Below are positions 1 through 8,020 of a DNA stretch of 64,000 bases, one piece after another. Origin of the DNA: Rapidithrix thailandica (GTDB taxonomy: Bacteria; Bacteroidota; Bacteroidia; Cytophagales; Flammeovirgaceae); contig NZ_JBDKWZ010000016.1 in the NCBI RefSeq assembly GCF_039710355.1, positions 62,001 to 126,000 on the forward strand, written 5' to 3'. The notes under the pieces were generated by a model. It did not search any database and was not told where the DNA came from. It saw nothing but the letters and a program-made list of their open reading frames with translations. The stretch's first letter is position 1. Every line of letters begins with the position of its first letter. A program made the translations under genes and the position numbers.

Positions 1-318
1 CCTTTGGCGCAGTCGGTAGATTTTCCGATGGAAGTGGTGGTCGGACCGGAGTTTGTGACAGGCAGTACCCGGATGAAAGCGGGTACCGCTCAAAAGATGG
101 TCTTGAATATGATCAGTACCACGGCCATGATTGGTTTGGGAAGGGTAAAGGGAAACAAAATGATAGATATGCAATTGAGCAATCAAAAACTGGTTGACCG
201 GGGCACTCGAATGTTGATGGAAGCTTTACCTTTGCCTTATGAAGAAGCCCGGGAGTTGTTGGTTGCCGAAGGTTCGGTGAGGCAGGCCATAGACAGTTAT
301 TCCAATACCTCTGGGTAG
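1..318 (+). CDS. murQ: N-acetylmuramic acid 6-phosphate etherase MurQ, C-terminal part (cut by window edge)
   Basis: The reading frame is open from base 1 to a TAG at 316-318, so only about the last 105 residues are present. The segment GPEFVTGSTRMKAGTAQK followed by LNMISTTAMIGLGRVKGNKM matches the SIS-domain core of MurQ. The MurQ family cleaves the lactyl ether of MurNAc-6-phosphate to give GlcNAc-6-phosphate during cytoplasmic peptidoglycan recycling. The next gene on the same strand, 85 bp on, is a putative peptidoglycan glycosidase, so the two may form a cell-wall recycling unit. The true start lies outside the window. Identity is confident because the conserved block is long and typical. 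Confidence 0.9.
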   Translation, partial: PLAQSVDFPMEVVVGPEFVTGSTRMKAGTAQKMVLNMISTTAMIGLGRVKGNKMIDMQLSNQKLVDRGTRMLMEALPLPYEEARELLVAEGSVRQAIDSYSNTSG

Positions 319-403
319 TGACTGTATGCCTATAGAAATATGCAAGAAAGCTAGTTTGCTGCAATATTGAGTTTATTAAACGGATCAAACGATTATTCAA
401 ACA

Positions 404-1957
404 ATGAGAAATTATAGTTTACTACTATTTTTTTTAATAGGCTTTGTGCCCTTGCTATCAGCGCAGAGTAAATATCCGAAGCATGAATTCCGGGCGGCCT
501 GGATTGCTTCCGTAGTCAATATCGATTGGCCATCCAAAAAAGGCTTGTCTACCGAAGATCAGAAAGAAGAGTTTATCCGGATGGCTGACTTTTTACAAGC
601 TTCCGGGATGAATGCATTGGTCGTGCAAGTGCGTCCGGTAGCCGATGCTTTTTATGAGTCGTCATATGAACCTTGGTCGGCATACCTGACCGGGAAACAA
701 GGGCAAGCCCCCGAACCCTATTACGACCCGCTTCAATTTATGATAGAGGAATCCCGTAAGAGAGGATTGGAATTTCACGCCTGGTTCAATCCCTACCGTG
801 CCACAATGAATGCCGACACCACTGTGTTGGACTCCATGCATGCCTTGAAGCAGCATCCGGAGTGGTTTGTGAAATACGGTAAGCGCTTTTACTTTGATCC
901 GGGAAATCCGGAAGTGCGTAGCTTTGTACAAAACGTGATCATGGAAGTCGTCCATAACTACGATGTGGATGGCATTCATTTCGATGATTATTTTTATCCT
1001 TACCCGGTGAAAGACGAGGTGTTTGACGACTCTCTTAGCTATGAAAAATACGGTAGCGAATACGAAGTGGTAGGTGACTGGCGAAGGGCAAATGTAGACC
1101 AACTGATAAAATCCGTATACGATAGTATTCAAGCCGTAAAGCCGTATGTGAAGTTTGGGATCAGCCCGTTTGGAGTATGGAGAAATCAAAGCCTGGACCC
1201 GGAAGGTTCGGAAACCAAAGCGGGAGTCAACACTTATGATGATTTGTATGCCGATGTGCGCAAATGGCTCCAAGAAGGTTGGGTTGATTATGTGGTACCG
1301 CAATTGTACTGGACAATTGGCTTTCCGCCTGCCGCTTATGATAAGCTGGCCGATTGGTGGTCGCAAAATACCTATGGCCGCCATTTGTATATCGGGCAGG
1401 CCATGTACAGGGTGAAAAACGGGAAAGACCGCAATTGGCATAAACTCAATCAATTGCATAAACAATTGCAACTAAATCATGAATATCCTTCCATTCAGGG
1501 AAGTATTTATTTCAGCGCCAAGTCGTTTAAGAAGGTGCCGGAAAAAGTACTGAAGAAAATCAAGAAAAAACATTACCGTCATAATGCCTTGACTCCTCCT
1601 ATGCCTTGGAAAAAACAAGGCGACCTGGAAGTGCCTGTATTGCTTGAAGCCAGAAAGCAGGAGGACAAAGTTCGCTTGCGATGGGAGGCGGTGCCCGGGC
1701 AAACGTCTTCTTTTGTCATTTACCGTTTTCAAGGAGATCAGGCAGGTGATTTAAGCGATCCCCAAAATATTTTGACCGTGTTATCTGCCGAGCAACTTGC
1801 CAAAGGGGAGTATATGGATCAAGCGGTGAAAAAAGGAAAAACCTACACCTACTGTATCACTTCCATTGACCGGGCAAACAACGAAAGCAAGCCCGTGACC
1901 CTGACCTTGAAAGGGAAACAAGATGCCTGGCAGAACGAATTGACCCGGAAAGATTAA
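404..1957 (+). CDS. Exported family 10-like glycosyl hydrolase (GHL10/DUF187, DigH-like)
   Basis: 517 residues. An N-terminal signal peptide (hydrophobic run ending LLSAQ) is followed by the GHL10 core: FRAAWIASVVNIDWPS, then VVQVRPVADAFY, EFHAWFNPYR and DGIHFDDYFYPYP. The last contains the acidic pair typical of this TIM-barrel fold. Residues about 410-505 look like a fibronectin-III-type module (LLEARKQEDKVRLRWEAV). The E. coli relative YddW/DigH cleaves denuded peptidoglycan strands, and the murQ neighbour agrees with a cell-wall role. Expected location is the periplasm or outer membrane. The family is certain; the substrate is inferred. Confidence 0.85.
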   Translation: MRNYSLLLFFLIGFVPLLSAQSKYPKHEFRAAWIASVVNIDWPSKKGLSTEDQKEEFIRMADFLQASGMNALVVQVRPVADAFYESSYEPWSAYLTGKQGQAPEPYYDPLQFMIEESRKRGLEFHAWFNPYRATMNADTTVLDSMHALKQHPEWFVKYGKRFYFDPGNPEVRSFVQNVIMEVVHNYDVDGIHFDDYFYPYPVKDEVFDDSLSYEKYGSEYEVVGDWRRANVDQLIKSVYDSIQAVKPYVKFGISPFGVWRNQSLDPEGSETKAGVNTYDDLYADVRKWLQEGWVDYVVPQLYWTIGFPPAAYDKLADWWSQNTYGRHLYIGQAMYRVKNGKDRNWHKLNQLHKQLQLNHEYPSIQGSIYFSAKSFKKVPEKVLKKIKKKHYRHNALTPPMPWKKQGDLEVPVLLEARKQEDKVRLRWEAVPGQTSSFVIYRFQGDQAGDLSDPQNILTVLSAEQLAKGEYMDQAVKKGKTYTYCITSIDRANNESKPVTLTLKGKQDAWQNELTRKD

Positions 1958-2039
1958 GCATATTCTCATTTCCATACGATCCCTTTGAGTCCTTGAATAT
2001 ACACTGGAATCCTTTTTACAAGAGCTCATAAAATAATTG

Positions 2040-2077
2040 AAAAAACCTCTGATACACCGTGTATCGGAGGTTTTTTT
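2040..2077. terminator. Strong intrinsic, probably bidirectional terminator
   Basis: The inverted repeat AAAAACCTCtGATACA / TGTATCgGAGGTTTTT, with a very short loop, is followed by a T-run on the plus strand and preceded by A's. It lies 83 bp after the GHL10 gene. Nothing else is visible in 2078-2430, which is AT-rich and has no convincing coding frame. Confidence 0.8.
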
Positions 2078-2430
2078 GTTGTATTGCCCTTCTGGGTTTG
2101 TTTTTAAGATAATCAACAATGTTGTCACAGGAAATATAAAATTGGGAGGAAGGGTTTTGGTGGAGGTGTATTGGAAGAAGAGACCGCTTTTTTTAAGCAG
2201 TGGCACAAAATCAATAAATGAATAGTACCATTTGCTTTGCTATTTTAAACACTTGATAGTGAATAATATCGAAACTTAGAATAGAAAGCCCTGGCTGTTT
2301 TATTTAAACTATAAATTTATTTTTACTGATTTTCTTGTATAATTGCTGCCGCTAAACGAATCAAATTTCTGATCTCAACGGAAACGTTTTTGGTCAGTCA
2401 TAAACTAACTGGAATATTCCCTGGAATAAG

Positions 2431-2874
2431 ATGATGCTTAATAAAAGAATAAGTTTTAGAAAGCCTAGACACACAAAATCTTTAGAGCTTCAATTTGGGA
2501 TTCGGTTGTTTGCACTTATCATAGATTTAATGCTAATTAAGATTTTTATTCTTTCTTTAACTGGAGATTCAGACAGTTGGCAAACAGAATCAATAATTGG
2601 TTTTTCAGAAATTACCTTCTTAACCCTTCCGGTATACTGGTTGTACTTTGCCGTTTTAGAAGGGACTTTAGGAGCTACATTGGGGAAGTTATTTACAAGG
2701 TTAAGAATCTATAATTCTAATGGTTCCAAATTGGGATTGGCCAAGGCAATAATAAGGTTTCCCCTAAAAGTTATTTCAATGATATCGTTATTAGGTGTTC
2801 TTATGATTGATATTAATAAAGAAAAACAGGGGCTTCACGATTTAATCTGTGGGACGATAGTTCGGAGGGTGTAA
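2431..2874 (+). CDS. RDD family membrane protein
   Basis: 147 residues. The RDD signature is seen as GIRLFALIIDLMLIK near residues 24-38, with three likely membrane helices (about 25-48, 58-80 and 110-128). A second family block is ATLGKLFTRLRIYNSNG. The C-terminus INKEKQGLHDLICGTIVRR is the usual RDD ending (x-LHDxIxGTxVV). The role of RDD proteins is mostly unknown; some are ion transporters. It has no operon partners and is AT-richer than its neighbours. ATG 2431 is used; a downstream methionine is equally possible because no SD is present. Confidence 0.8.
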   Translation: MMLNKRISFRKPRHTKSLELQFGIRLFALIIDLMLIKIFILSLTGDSDSWQTESIIGFSEITFLTLPVYWLYFAVLEGTLGATLGKLFTRLRIYNSNGSKLGLAKAIIRFPLKVISMISLLGVLMIDINKEKQGLHDLICGTIVRRV

Positions 2875-2949
2875 CAATGCTGTACTAACGTTAGCGATAA
2901 AAACATAGAGAGATTTTTTTATAGCAAACTTTGTCTTGGTAGGCATATA

Positions 2950-3110
2950 TGCTTCGGCTGCCGATCTTACTGTTTTACGGTCGAACCGGAAACGATTAAG
3001 TATACTTAAACCCTATAGGTGACGGAATAAACGGAGAGACCGAAACGAAGGGACTCAACTGAACCCATCAAGAATGCCCATTCTTTATAGAACAAGCAAA
3101 ATGGCGAGGG
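2950..3110 (+). other. Possible group II intron-like RNA remnant (no RT, no domain V)
   Basis: Within the gene-free stretch 2875-3311, the run GGACTCAACTGAACCC then ATCAAGAATGCC (about 3051-3078) resembles the distal part of group II intron domain I. The preceding GTGACGGA...CGGAGAGACCG also looks like intron RNA. No domain V hairpin, no GTGCG-type 5' end and no reverse transcriptase are present. If the reading is right, it is a decayed fragment. The rest of 2875-3311 shows nothing recognisable. Confidence 0.2.
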
Positions 3111-3311
3111 GTTATCGAAGCGGATATACATCGTCTGATATGCTCGATTTTTAACAAAGATAAGGCGAAGCATCTATGAGTTTTTGGTAGTACGTATGCA
3201 ATTATTTTGTAACTTGTATAGAGTGCATTTCCCTCATGTACACTTGGTTTTCAACAAACCCAACTGCATCAACACACCCTTTACGCTTCCTTTCACTTAA
3301 CTTTTGAACAT

Positions 3312-4058
3312 ATGGTTTTTCAAGTTTCACGTACCTTTTTTCCAAAGTACTGTTTGATACTTCTTTTCAGTATTTTGGGACTGATTTCAGGTTGTGGTGA
3401 CGATGATGATAACGGTCCTGCTCCTTCGGGTTCAATGCTTCTCCTGATTAACACGGTAAATACGAACACGCAAGTGAAGTTACTTCTGGAGAGCCAGGAA
3501 TTGGTCACGGTAACCGGGCATGGAGCCGCCAATAAGTACATTACGGTTCCTTCGGACACGGTACTTACCGTACAGACCAATCAAGACGAATTTGACGTGG
3601 ATCTGGGGTTAACTACGAATGAATTTTATTCGGTATATATTTTGGAGGATGACGATGATGCGGATATTTCCATTTTCCGGGATCATTTCCCCAATGACGG
3701 TCAAACGACTTTAGTCTTGGCGAATATGTCTTCCGAAAATACAGGCGATGTGAAATTCGCATTTATCAATCCCAGTACGAGTGATACCCTGGGCTTTGAG
3801 GATATTTTTCCCGGAGCCAATCCGGTATTGGAACATGACGATGTGACGGGGCTGAACTTTACCGCAACTTCTCTCCGCTTGAATTTATTTGCCACACATC
3901 AAGTCGTGATACTGGATGCAGATGATGACAGCCCTTTGGCAGGGGGGACGGCCAATGATGTATTTCCTATGCTTTCGGACTATAGTTACAGTTTGGTCTT
4001 TGCCGGAGAACCCGGAAATTACAGTATATTCCAAGTGTCGCATACCACCGCGAGATAA
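3312..4058 (+). CDS. Lipoprotein with DUF4397-like domain
   Basis: 248 residues. A lipoprotein signal peptide ends in LISGC (Cys28), followed by an acidic linker (GDDDDNG) that often marks export of Bacteroidota lipoproteins to the surface. The body, about residues 40-240, is built of beta-type repeats (LLLINTVNTNTQVKLLL, LVLANMSSENTGDVKFAF, SLVFAGEPGNYSIF). This resembles the DUF4397 beta-sandwich, but that assignment is tentative. No enzymatic motif is visible. It stands alone between a gene-poor stretch and a hairpin terminator at 4077-4108. Confidence 0.6.
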   Translation: MVFQVSRTFFPKYCLILLFSILGLISGCGDDDDNGPAPSGSMLLLINTVNTNTQVKLLLESQELVTVTGHGAANKYITVPSDTVLTVQTNQDEFDVDLGLTTNEFYSVYILEDDDDADISIFRDHFPNDGQTTLVLANMSSENTGDVKFAFINPSTSDTLGFEDIFPGANPVLEHDDVTGLNFTATSLRLNLFATHQVVILDADDDSPLAGGTANDVFPMLSDYSYSLVFAGEPGNYSIFQVSHTTAR

Positions 4059-4076
4059 CTAACCGGCCATGTCATC

Positions 4077-4108
4077 GGTATTGGGGAGCTGATCCGCTTT
4101 CCAATACC
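4077..4108 (+). terminator. Intrinsic terminator after the lipoprotein gene
   Basis: GGTATTGG (4077-4084) pairs with CCAATACC (4101-4108), followed by TTTCTTT. It lies 18 bp after the stop codon. Confidence 0.6.
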
Positions 4109-4212
4109 TTTCTTTGGATGGGTACAGGGTTAACATTTATTTCTTAAAAAAACGATTGTCAATTTTTTATTTTCAAAATAATCTCTTTCTTTTGCAGCTA
4201 CAATTCAATAGT

Positions 4213-4237
4213 TCCTTTCACCCTTTAAGAAAGGAGG
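4213..4237 (+). promoter_or_regulatory. SD-sequestering hairpin in front of the rtcB leader ORF
   Basis: TCCTTTC (4213-4219) is fully complementary to GAAAGGA (4229-4235), with a 9-nt loop. The right arm contains most of the AAAGGAGG Shine-Dalgarno (4230-4237) of the leader ORF that starts at 4243. Folding would hide the SD. Such a strong SD is exceptional in this window, where most starts have none. Confidence 0.5.
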
Positions 4238-4242
4238 TCATT

Positions 4243-4275
4243 ATGTTGGAATCTACTTACCATATCGCACAATAG
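4243..4275 (+). CDS. Ten-codon leader ORF upstream of rtcB-prfH
   Basis: ATG at 4243, stop TAG at 4273-4275; it encodes MLESTYHIAQ. It is preceded by AAAGGAGG with 5-nt spacing, the best ribosome binding site in the window. The SD is masked by an upstream hairpin, and the stop codon touches a second folded segment (4275-4322). It precedes a ribosome-repair operon, so it may be a regulatory leader peptide that reports on translation status. Support is the SD, its spacing and the context. There is no homology evidence, and it could be chance. Confidence 0.45.
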   Translation: MLESTYHIAQ

Positions 4276-4322
4276 ACCAGTACCAGGTAACCTTTACCTG
4301 ACAGAAATACTATAAACTGGTC
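4275..4322 (+). promoter_or_regulatory. Nested stem structure in the rtcB leader
   Basis: Outer stem: GACCAGT (4275-4281) with ACTGGTC (4316-4322). Inner hairpin: CAGGTAA (4284-4290) with TTACCTG (4294-4300). The outer stem begins in the stop codon of the leader ORF, so a ribosome terminating there would disturb it. An attenuator role is inferred. 4323-4508 shows no further clear structure. Confidence 0.45.
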
Positions 4323-4508
4323 AAAAAAATCCTAATTACATTGTTTAATCGGGCTGTTTTCCGGTGTGCAAATGCTGGAGGGTCATTGCCTTATTCCTAA
4401 GGGTTTAAAGGAATGAAGCGAGTGATCTTCAGTATACAGCATGTATTGTGTTCTTTTGACGTTATCTTCGGAGGACATAGACCGGCAGCCCATTTGAAAG
4501 ACCGCTTT

Positions 4509-5915
4509 ATGGGCAAGAGTAAGTTAAAAATAAAAGACCTTAAAAAACTTAATTATCCATCGGATGTAGCCAGAAGCCTGGCGATTAATTTGATGGCTCA
4601 ATATTTTAAACACGGTTCCAAACAAGAAAAGCTTGATTTTCTGGCGAAAATAAAAGAACATCCGGAGGAGTTTCATAGCGACCCGGTATGGGCGAAGCTG
4701 GCTGCGGAATTTGACGAAAAGCCTTCTTTGAAAGAAAGAAAAGAGGTGGCTTCTCTGCGGGAAACCGGAGAGTTTACGGTGTATGGCCGAAAGCATATCA
4801 GTAGCAATGCGTACTTGCAAATGGAAATGGCTATGCGTCTGCCCATTGCAGAACGAGGCGCTTTAATGCCGGATGCGCATCAAGGCTATGGCTTGCCGAT
4901 CGGAGGCGTGTTGGCCACCCGGAATTCAGTGATACCGTATGGGGTAGGCATGGATATCGGTTGCCGGATGAGCTTAAGTGTGTATGATCTCCGGCCGGAA
5001 TTTTTGAACCGCTATGCATACCAGTGCAAAACCGCTTTGAAGGAGCGGACATGTTTCGGGACCGGAGGGGAATTGGGAATTGCACAGGAACATGAAATAT
5101 TGGACCGGCAAGAATTTTCTGTAACCCCCTTATTAAAGCAATTGCATGGAAAAGCAGCCAGGCAATTGGGAACTTCGGGCTCCGGAAATCATTTTGTAGA
5201 ATTCGGTCTGGTGGAAGTCAGGGAAGAAGACCCTTTTGGCTTGCCTCCGGGAGTTTATGTCGGTTTATTGTCCCATTCCGGTTCAAGAGGTTTGGGGGCT
5301 TCCATTGCCCAACACTATACCCAAATCGCCCGTGAAACCTGTCCCTTGCCCAGGGAAGCACAGCATATGGCCTGGCTGGATCTGGATGCGGAAGAAGGGC
5401 AAGAATATTGGTTGTCGATGAACCTGGCGGGGGATTATGCCAAAGCCTGTCATGATCAGATCCATTACCATCTGAGTAAATACCTGGGGATTAAACCTGT
5501 GGTGACCATCGAAAATCATCATAATTTTGCCTGGAAAGAGCTTCAAGCGGATGGCCGAGAGTTGATCGTTCACCGGAAAGGAGCTACTCCGGCTGCCAAA
5601 GGGGAGTTAGGAGTGATTCCGGGTTCGATGACGGCATGCGGTTATATAGTCCGGGGCAAAGGGGAAGACGGAAGCCTGAACAGCGCTTCCCACGGGGCTG
5701 GCCGGAAAATGTCCCGGAAGAAAGCCCGTGAATCCTTTACGGGAAGTGCTTTAAAAAAGGTGTTGAGCAGGGAAGGAGTGACTTTGATCGGAGGAGGAAT
5801 AGACGAGGCGCCCATTGCCTATAAAGACTTGGAGGCGGTGATGCAAAGCCAGACAAGCCTGGTGGATATTGTGGGAAAATTCACGCCCAAAATTGTACGG
5901 ATGGATAAAAACTGA
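4509..5915 (+). CDS. rtcB: RtcB family RNA ligase (PrfH-associated type)
   Basis: 468 residues from ATG 4509 (MGKSKLKIKDLKKL). An in-frame ATG at 4413 would add 32 residues that do not resemble RtcB, so the shorter form is preferred. RtcB enzymes join 2',3'-cyclic-phosphate or 3'-phosphate and 5'-OH RNA ends using GTP and Mn2+. Visible motifs are LMPDAHQGYGLPIGGV, VGMDIGCRMS (metal-binding Asp/Cys), GTSGSGNHFVEFG, IENHHNF and NSASHGAGRKMSR, where the His is the guanylylation site. prfH follows 189 bp on. RtcB/PrfH pairs are known to repair ribosomes cut in the 16S decoding centre, so this copy probably acts on rRNA rather than tRNA. Confidence 0.93.
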   Translation: MGKSKLKIKDLKKLNYPSDVARSLAINLMAQYFKHGSKQEKLDFLAKIKEHPEEFHSDPVWAKLAAEFDEKPSLKERKEVASLRETGEFTVYGRKHISSNAYLQMEMAMRLPIAERGALMPDAHQGYGLPIGGVLATRNSVIPYGVGMDIGCRMSLSVYDLRPEFLNRYAYQCKTALKERTCFGTGGELGIAQEHEILDRQEFSVTPLLKQLHGKAARQLGTSGSGNHFVEFGLVEVREEDPFGLPPGVYVGLLSHSGSRGLGASIAQHYTQIARETCPLPREAQHMAWLDLDAEEGQEYWLSMNLAGDYAKACHDQIHYHLSKYLGIKPVVTIENHHNFAWKELQADGRELIVHRKGATPAAKGELGVIPGSMTACGYIVRGKGEDGSLNSASHGAGRKMSRKKARESFTGSALKKVLSREGVTLIGGGIDEAPIAYKDLEAVMQSQTSLVDIVGKFTPKIVRMDKN

Positions 5916-5936
5916 TTTTTACCTGAACTAGTAAAT

Positions 5937-6063
5937 GCGTATCCGGATGGCTGTGTTAACAGTCATTGGAAGAGAAGCAGACGAAAGGCGCCCGGTGACG
6001 GGGGCTAGGTTTGTATTGCCTTGTTTTTCCCGGAGCGGGCTCCTTTCGCTACAAAGGATACGC
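5937..6063 (+). ncRNA. Candidate structured RNA between rtcB and prfH
   Basis: An 8-bp closing stem, GCGTATCC (5937-5944) with GGATACGC (6056-6063), encloses at least two further hairpins. The first is ATGGCTGT/ACAGTCAT around a GTTA loop (5947-5966). The second is GC-g-CCCG/CGGG-g-GC around a GTGA (GNRA) tetraloop (5988-6005). A possible third is GGAG-CGGG-CTCC near 6032-6043. The segment is GC-richer than normal spacers here. RNA-repair operons elsewhere are known to carry small RNAs. It might instead be an attenuator for prfH or chance pairing. Confidence 0.45.
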
Positions 6064-6104
6064 CTCATTTTAAAGTATTATCCGGTTAAATATTCTTGAA
6101 AATC

Positions 6105-6743
6105 ATGGGAAACGATTGCGTTCTCTTACAAATAACCGCAGGCCGCGGACCAGCCGAGTGCTGCTGGGCGGTGGCACAAGTCGTAAAGACATTGATTACT
6201 GAATTTAAAAAATTAAAATTCCCGTATGAAGTATTGCAGAGAACACCGGGGCCTGAGCCAGGGACCTTGTATTCCGCTGTGTTGCAGATAAAAGGCCCCA
6301 TGGCCAAGACCTATGTAGAGTCCTGGCAGGGAACATTGCAATGGATAGGGAAAAGCCATTACCGGAAATACCACAAACGAAAAAACTGGTTTGTAGGTGT
6401 GAGTGTTTTGGACCGGAAAAACTCGGAAAGCTGGAAAGAAAGTGAGCTGGAATACCAGACTTTTCGCGCTTCGGGACCGGGAGGACAACATGTAAACAAA
6501 ACCAATAGTGCGGTACGCTTACTACACAAACCCACTGGCCTCTCTGTAACCTCGAGTGATTCTCGTTCCCAACATCAAAATAAAAAAATGGCTTTGCAGC
6601 GATTTACAGAAGTATTTGAAGCATACCGGTTAAAAAAGTTTCAGGAGCAAGCCGAAGAGCAGTGGAAAGAGCATTTGACTCTGCAAAGAGGGAATCCGGT
6701 GAAAGTGTTTAAAGGAAAAGAATTTAAGGAGGTGAGTACATGA
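6105..6743 (+). CDS. prfH: Peptide chain release factor H homologue
   Basis: 212 residues from ATG 6105 (MGNDCVLLQITAGRGPAECC), the usual PrfH beginning; an upstream TTG at 6096 is less likely. The release-factor catalytic loop is ASGPGGQHVNKTNSAVR (about residues 124-140) with the GGQ needed for peptidyl-tRNA hydrolysis, followed by SDSRSQHQNKKMA. The codon-recognition domains of RF1/RF2 are absent, as is normal for PrfH. The family releases nascent chains from ribosomes whose decoding centre has been cut, after which RtcB reseals the rRNA. It overlaps the next gene by 4 nt (ATGA), implying coupled translation. Confidence 0.92.
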   Translation: MGNDCVLLQITAGRGPAECCWAVAQVVKTLITEFKKLKFPYEVLQRTPGPEPGTLYSAVLQIKGPMAKTYVESWQGTLQWIGKSHYRKYHKRKNWFVGVSVLDRKNSESWKESELEYQTFRASGPGGQHVNKTNSAVRLLHKPTGLSVTSSDSRSQHQNKKMALQRFTEVFEAYRLKKFQEQAEEQWKEHLTLQRGNPVKVFKGKEFKEVST

Positions 6744-7441
6744 AAAATAGTATTGAAAATAAATACCTTATCCGCGCGCGAAAGGCAAGAGTCCTTCACA
6801 AACAAATAGAGCGATTAAGCATAGCACAACAAAAGCTGGGCTATGTCCGCCTGGAAAAGCCTGTCCGGCATGGCTGGTTTAAACATCTGGTCTTGCGGCA
6901 AGACATCGCCAACCGTGAGGATGCGGCTGTCTTTCAGGAAATTGTAAAAATCGCGGCAAAATGGATTTGGGGAAGGGACAAGCCACATGTCAATAAGGAG
7001 TGGGAACGTGCCGCTGAAAATAATAAACTATTCCAGTTTCCGGGCTTTAAATTTATTGAAAAAGACCGGTACAAACTTCTTTCTGGCAAAGCCAAAAAAT
7101 ATTTTAAAGAATATGAACTGTATTGGTCGCCTTGGTTAGGGAGTGTGAAAGCGTATTATTGTTTGGTTCCCTCGTACTATTTTGTTCCGGGATATACCAA
7201 AGCCTATCTTACGCACCGTAAAGTGATTGATGGAGAATTAGAAAGAAGAATTGCCGAACTGGAAGTTCAGTTGAATCAGAGAGAACTGTATCCTTATTCA
7301 TTATATGCCGGGGGGTATCCCGGAAAATGGGCCCGGGTAAATTATCACCGGAAACAGCGAAGACGGATAAAAATGGCATTGGTACATTTTGAAGAAGAAA
7401 CACTGGAACGCAAGATGAGAAAACACCTGCCCCTTTGGTAA
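6740..7441 (+). CDS. Unknown basic protein, third gene of the rtcB-prfH operon
   Basis: 233 residues, starting at ATG 6740 inside the stop of prfH. I do not recognise the family. It is very rich in Lys, Arg, Tyr and Trp, for example RARKARVLHKQIERL near the N-terminus, FKHLVLRQDIANRED, YWSPWLGSVKAYYCLVPSYY in the middle, and YHRKQRRRIKMALVHFE near the end. It has no signal peptide or membrane helix. The basic character and tight coupling suggest an RNA- or ribosome-binding partner of PrfH/RtcB, but that is inference from position and composition. A terminator hairpin follows at 7449-7475. Confidence 0.7.
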   Translation: MKNSIENKYLIRARKARVLHKQIERLSIAQQKLGYVRLEKPVRHGWFKHLVLRQDIANREDAAVFQEIVKIAAKWIWGRDKPHVNKEWERAAENNKLFQFPGFKFIEKDRYKLLSGKAKKYFKEYELYWSPWLGSVKAYYCLVPSYYFVPGYTKAYLTHRKVIDGELERRIAELEVQLNQRELYPYSLYAGGYPGKWARVNYHRKQRRRIKMALVHFEEETLERKMRKHLPLW

Positions 7442-7448
7442 AAAAAAC

Positions 7449-7475
7449 GCCCAGGTAAAATTACCTTACCTGGGC
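7449..7475. terminator. Bidirectional terminator between convergent genes
   Basis: GCCCAGGTAA (7449-7458) and TTACCTGGGC (7466-7475) form a perfect 10-bp stem. An A-run precedes it and T-rich sequence follows. It serves the end of the rtcB operon and the end of the minus-strand lipoprotein gene. Confidence 0.8.
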
Positions 7476-7483
7476 CCTTTGGG

Positions 7484-8020
7484 TTATTTTTCCTCACTCT
7501 CATCCATCATTTCCGAATCCATTCCCTGCTCGGGAGCCATATTGCTATTGAATATATCGCGGTGCAGTTTCCATTTGCCATCTTCCATTTTCCAGATGAC
7601 AATATATTTTCCTTGATCCACCATTTCATCGTTTTCACCGAATAGGGAGTATCTTCCTACCTCAAAAGAAGTTTCTCCGATGGCTTCGGCTTCGAGGGTT
7701 TCAAGTTCCACCCTTCGGACATTCCCTTCTTCCATGACGGTGGAAATGAAATTTTGAATGGCTTCATGACCGGAGAGAATGTCATGACCTGTGGGAAGGA
7801 TTTGTCCGTCCATGGTATACAGTTCGGCTACTTTGGCCGCATCTTGTTGAGCAACCGCTTCTTCAAAGGCCTTATTGGCTTCCATAATGGCCGCTTTGTT
7901 GTCCATTGGCTCCATTTTTTGGTCGGGAGGAGCCGTATTGCAACTTTGTAAGAACCCGGCTATCCCCAATAGCAAGATAAGTAGATGTACAGGGTGGGAT
8001 TGAACAATTCTCTTTTTCAT
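7484..8020 (-). CDS. SnoaL/DUF4440-like lipoprotein
   Basis: 178 residues. The lipoprotein signal peptide ends in FLQSC (Cys about 27). Residues about 42-160 fit the NTF2-like SnoaL/DUF4440 fold: IMEANKAFEEAVAQQD, AELYTMDGQILPTG, GHEAIQNFI and YIVIWKMEDGKWKLHRDIFNSN. Family members range from ketosteroid-isomerase-like enzymes to ligand-binding proteins; no specific reaction can be assigned. The C-terminal tail is acidic and Met-rich. It is monocistronic and convergent with the prfH operon. 8021-8264, upstream of it, has no further feature. Confidence 0.75.
   Translation of the reverse strand: MKKRIVQSHPVHLLILLLGIAGFLQSCNTAPPDQKMEPMDNKAAIMEANKAFEEAVAQQDAAKVAELYTMDGQILPTGHDILSGHEAIQNFISTVMEEGNVRRVELETLEAEAIGETSFEVGRYSLFGENDEMVDQGKYIVIWKMEDGKWKLHRDIFNSNMAPEQGMDSEMMDESEEK

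Noticed and set aside
662..1471. Long antisense frame within the GHL10 gene, and similar antisense frames within cheA, helicase and chitinase genes
   Set aside because: They mirror strongly conserved coding sequence on the other strand and show no family similarity.
4275..4300. Resemblance of the leader (GTACCAGGTAACC) to the 3' end of 16S rRNA (GTAACAAGGTAACC)
   Set aside because: Attractive as a decoy for the repair enzymes, but it is a short, gapped match that could easily be chance.
5937..6063. tRNA or intron-bearing tRNA between rtcB and prfH
   Set aside because: There is an acceptor-like stem, but no T-arm (GGTTCGA-type) or anticodon arm and the length does not fit.
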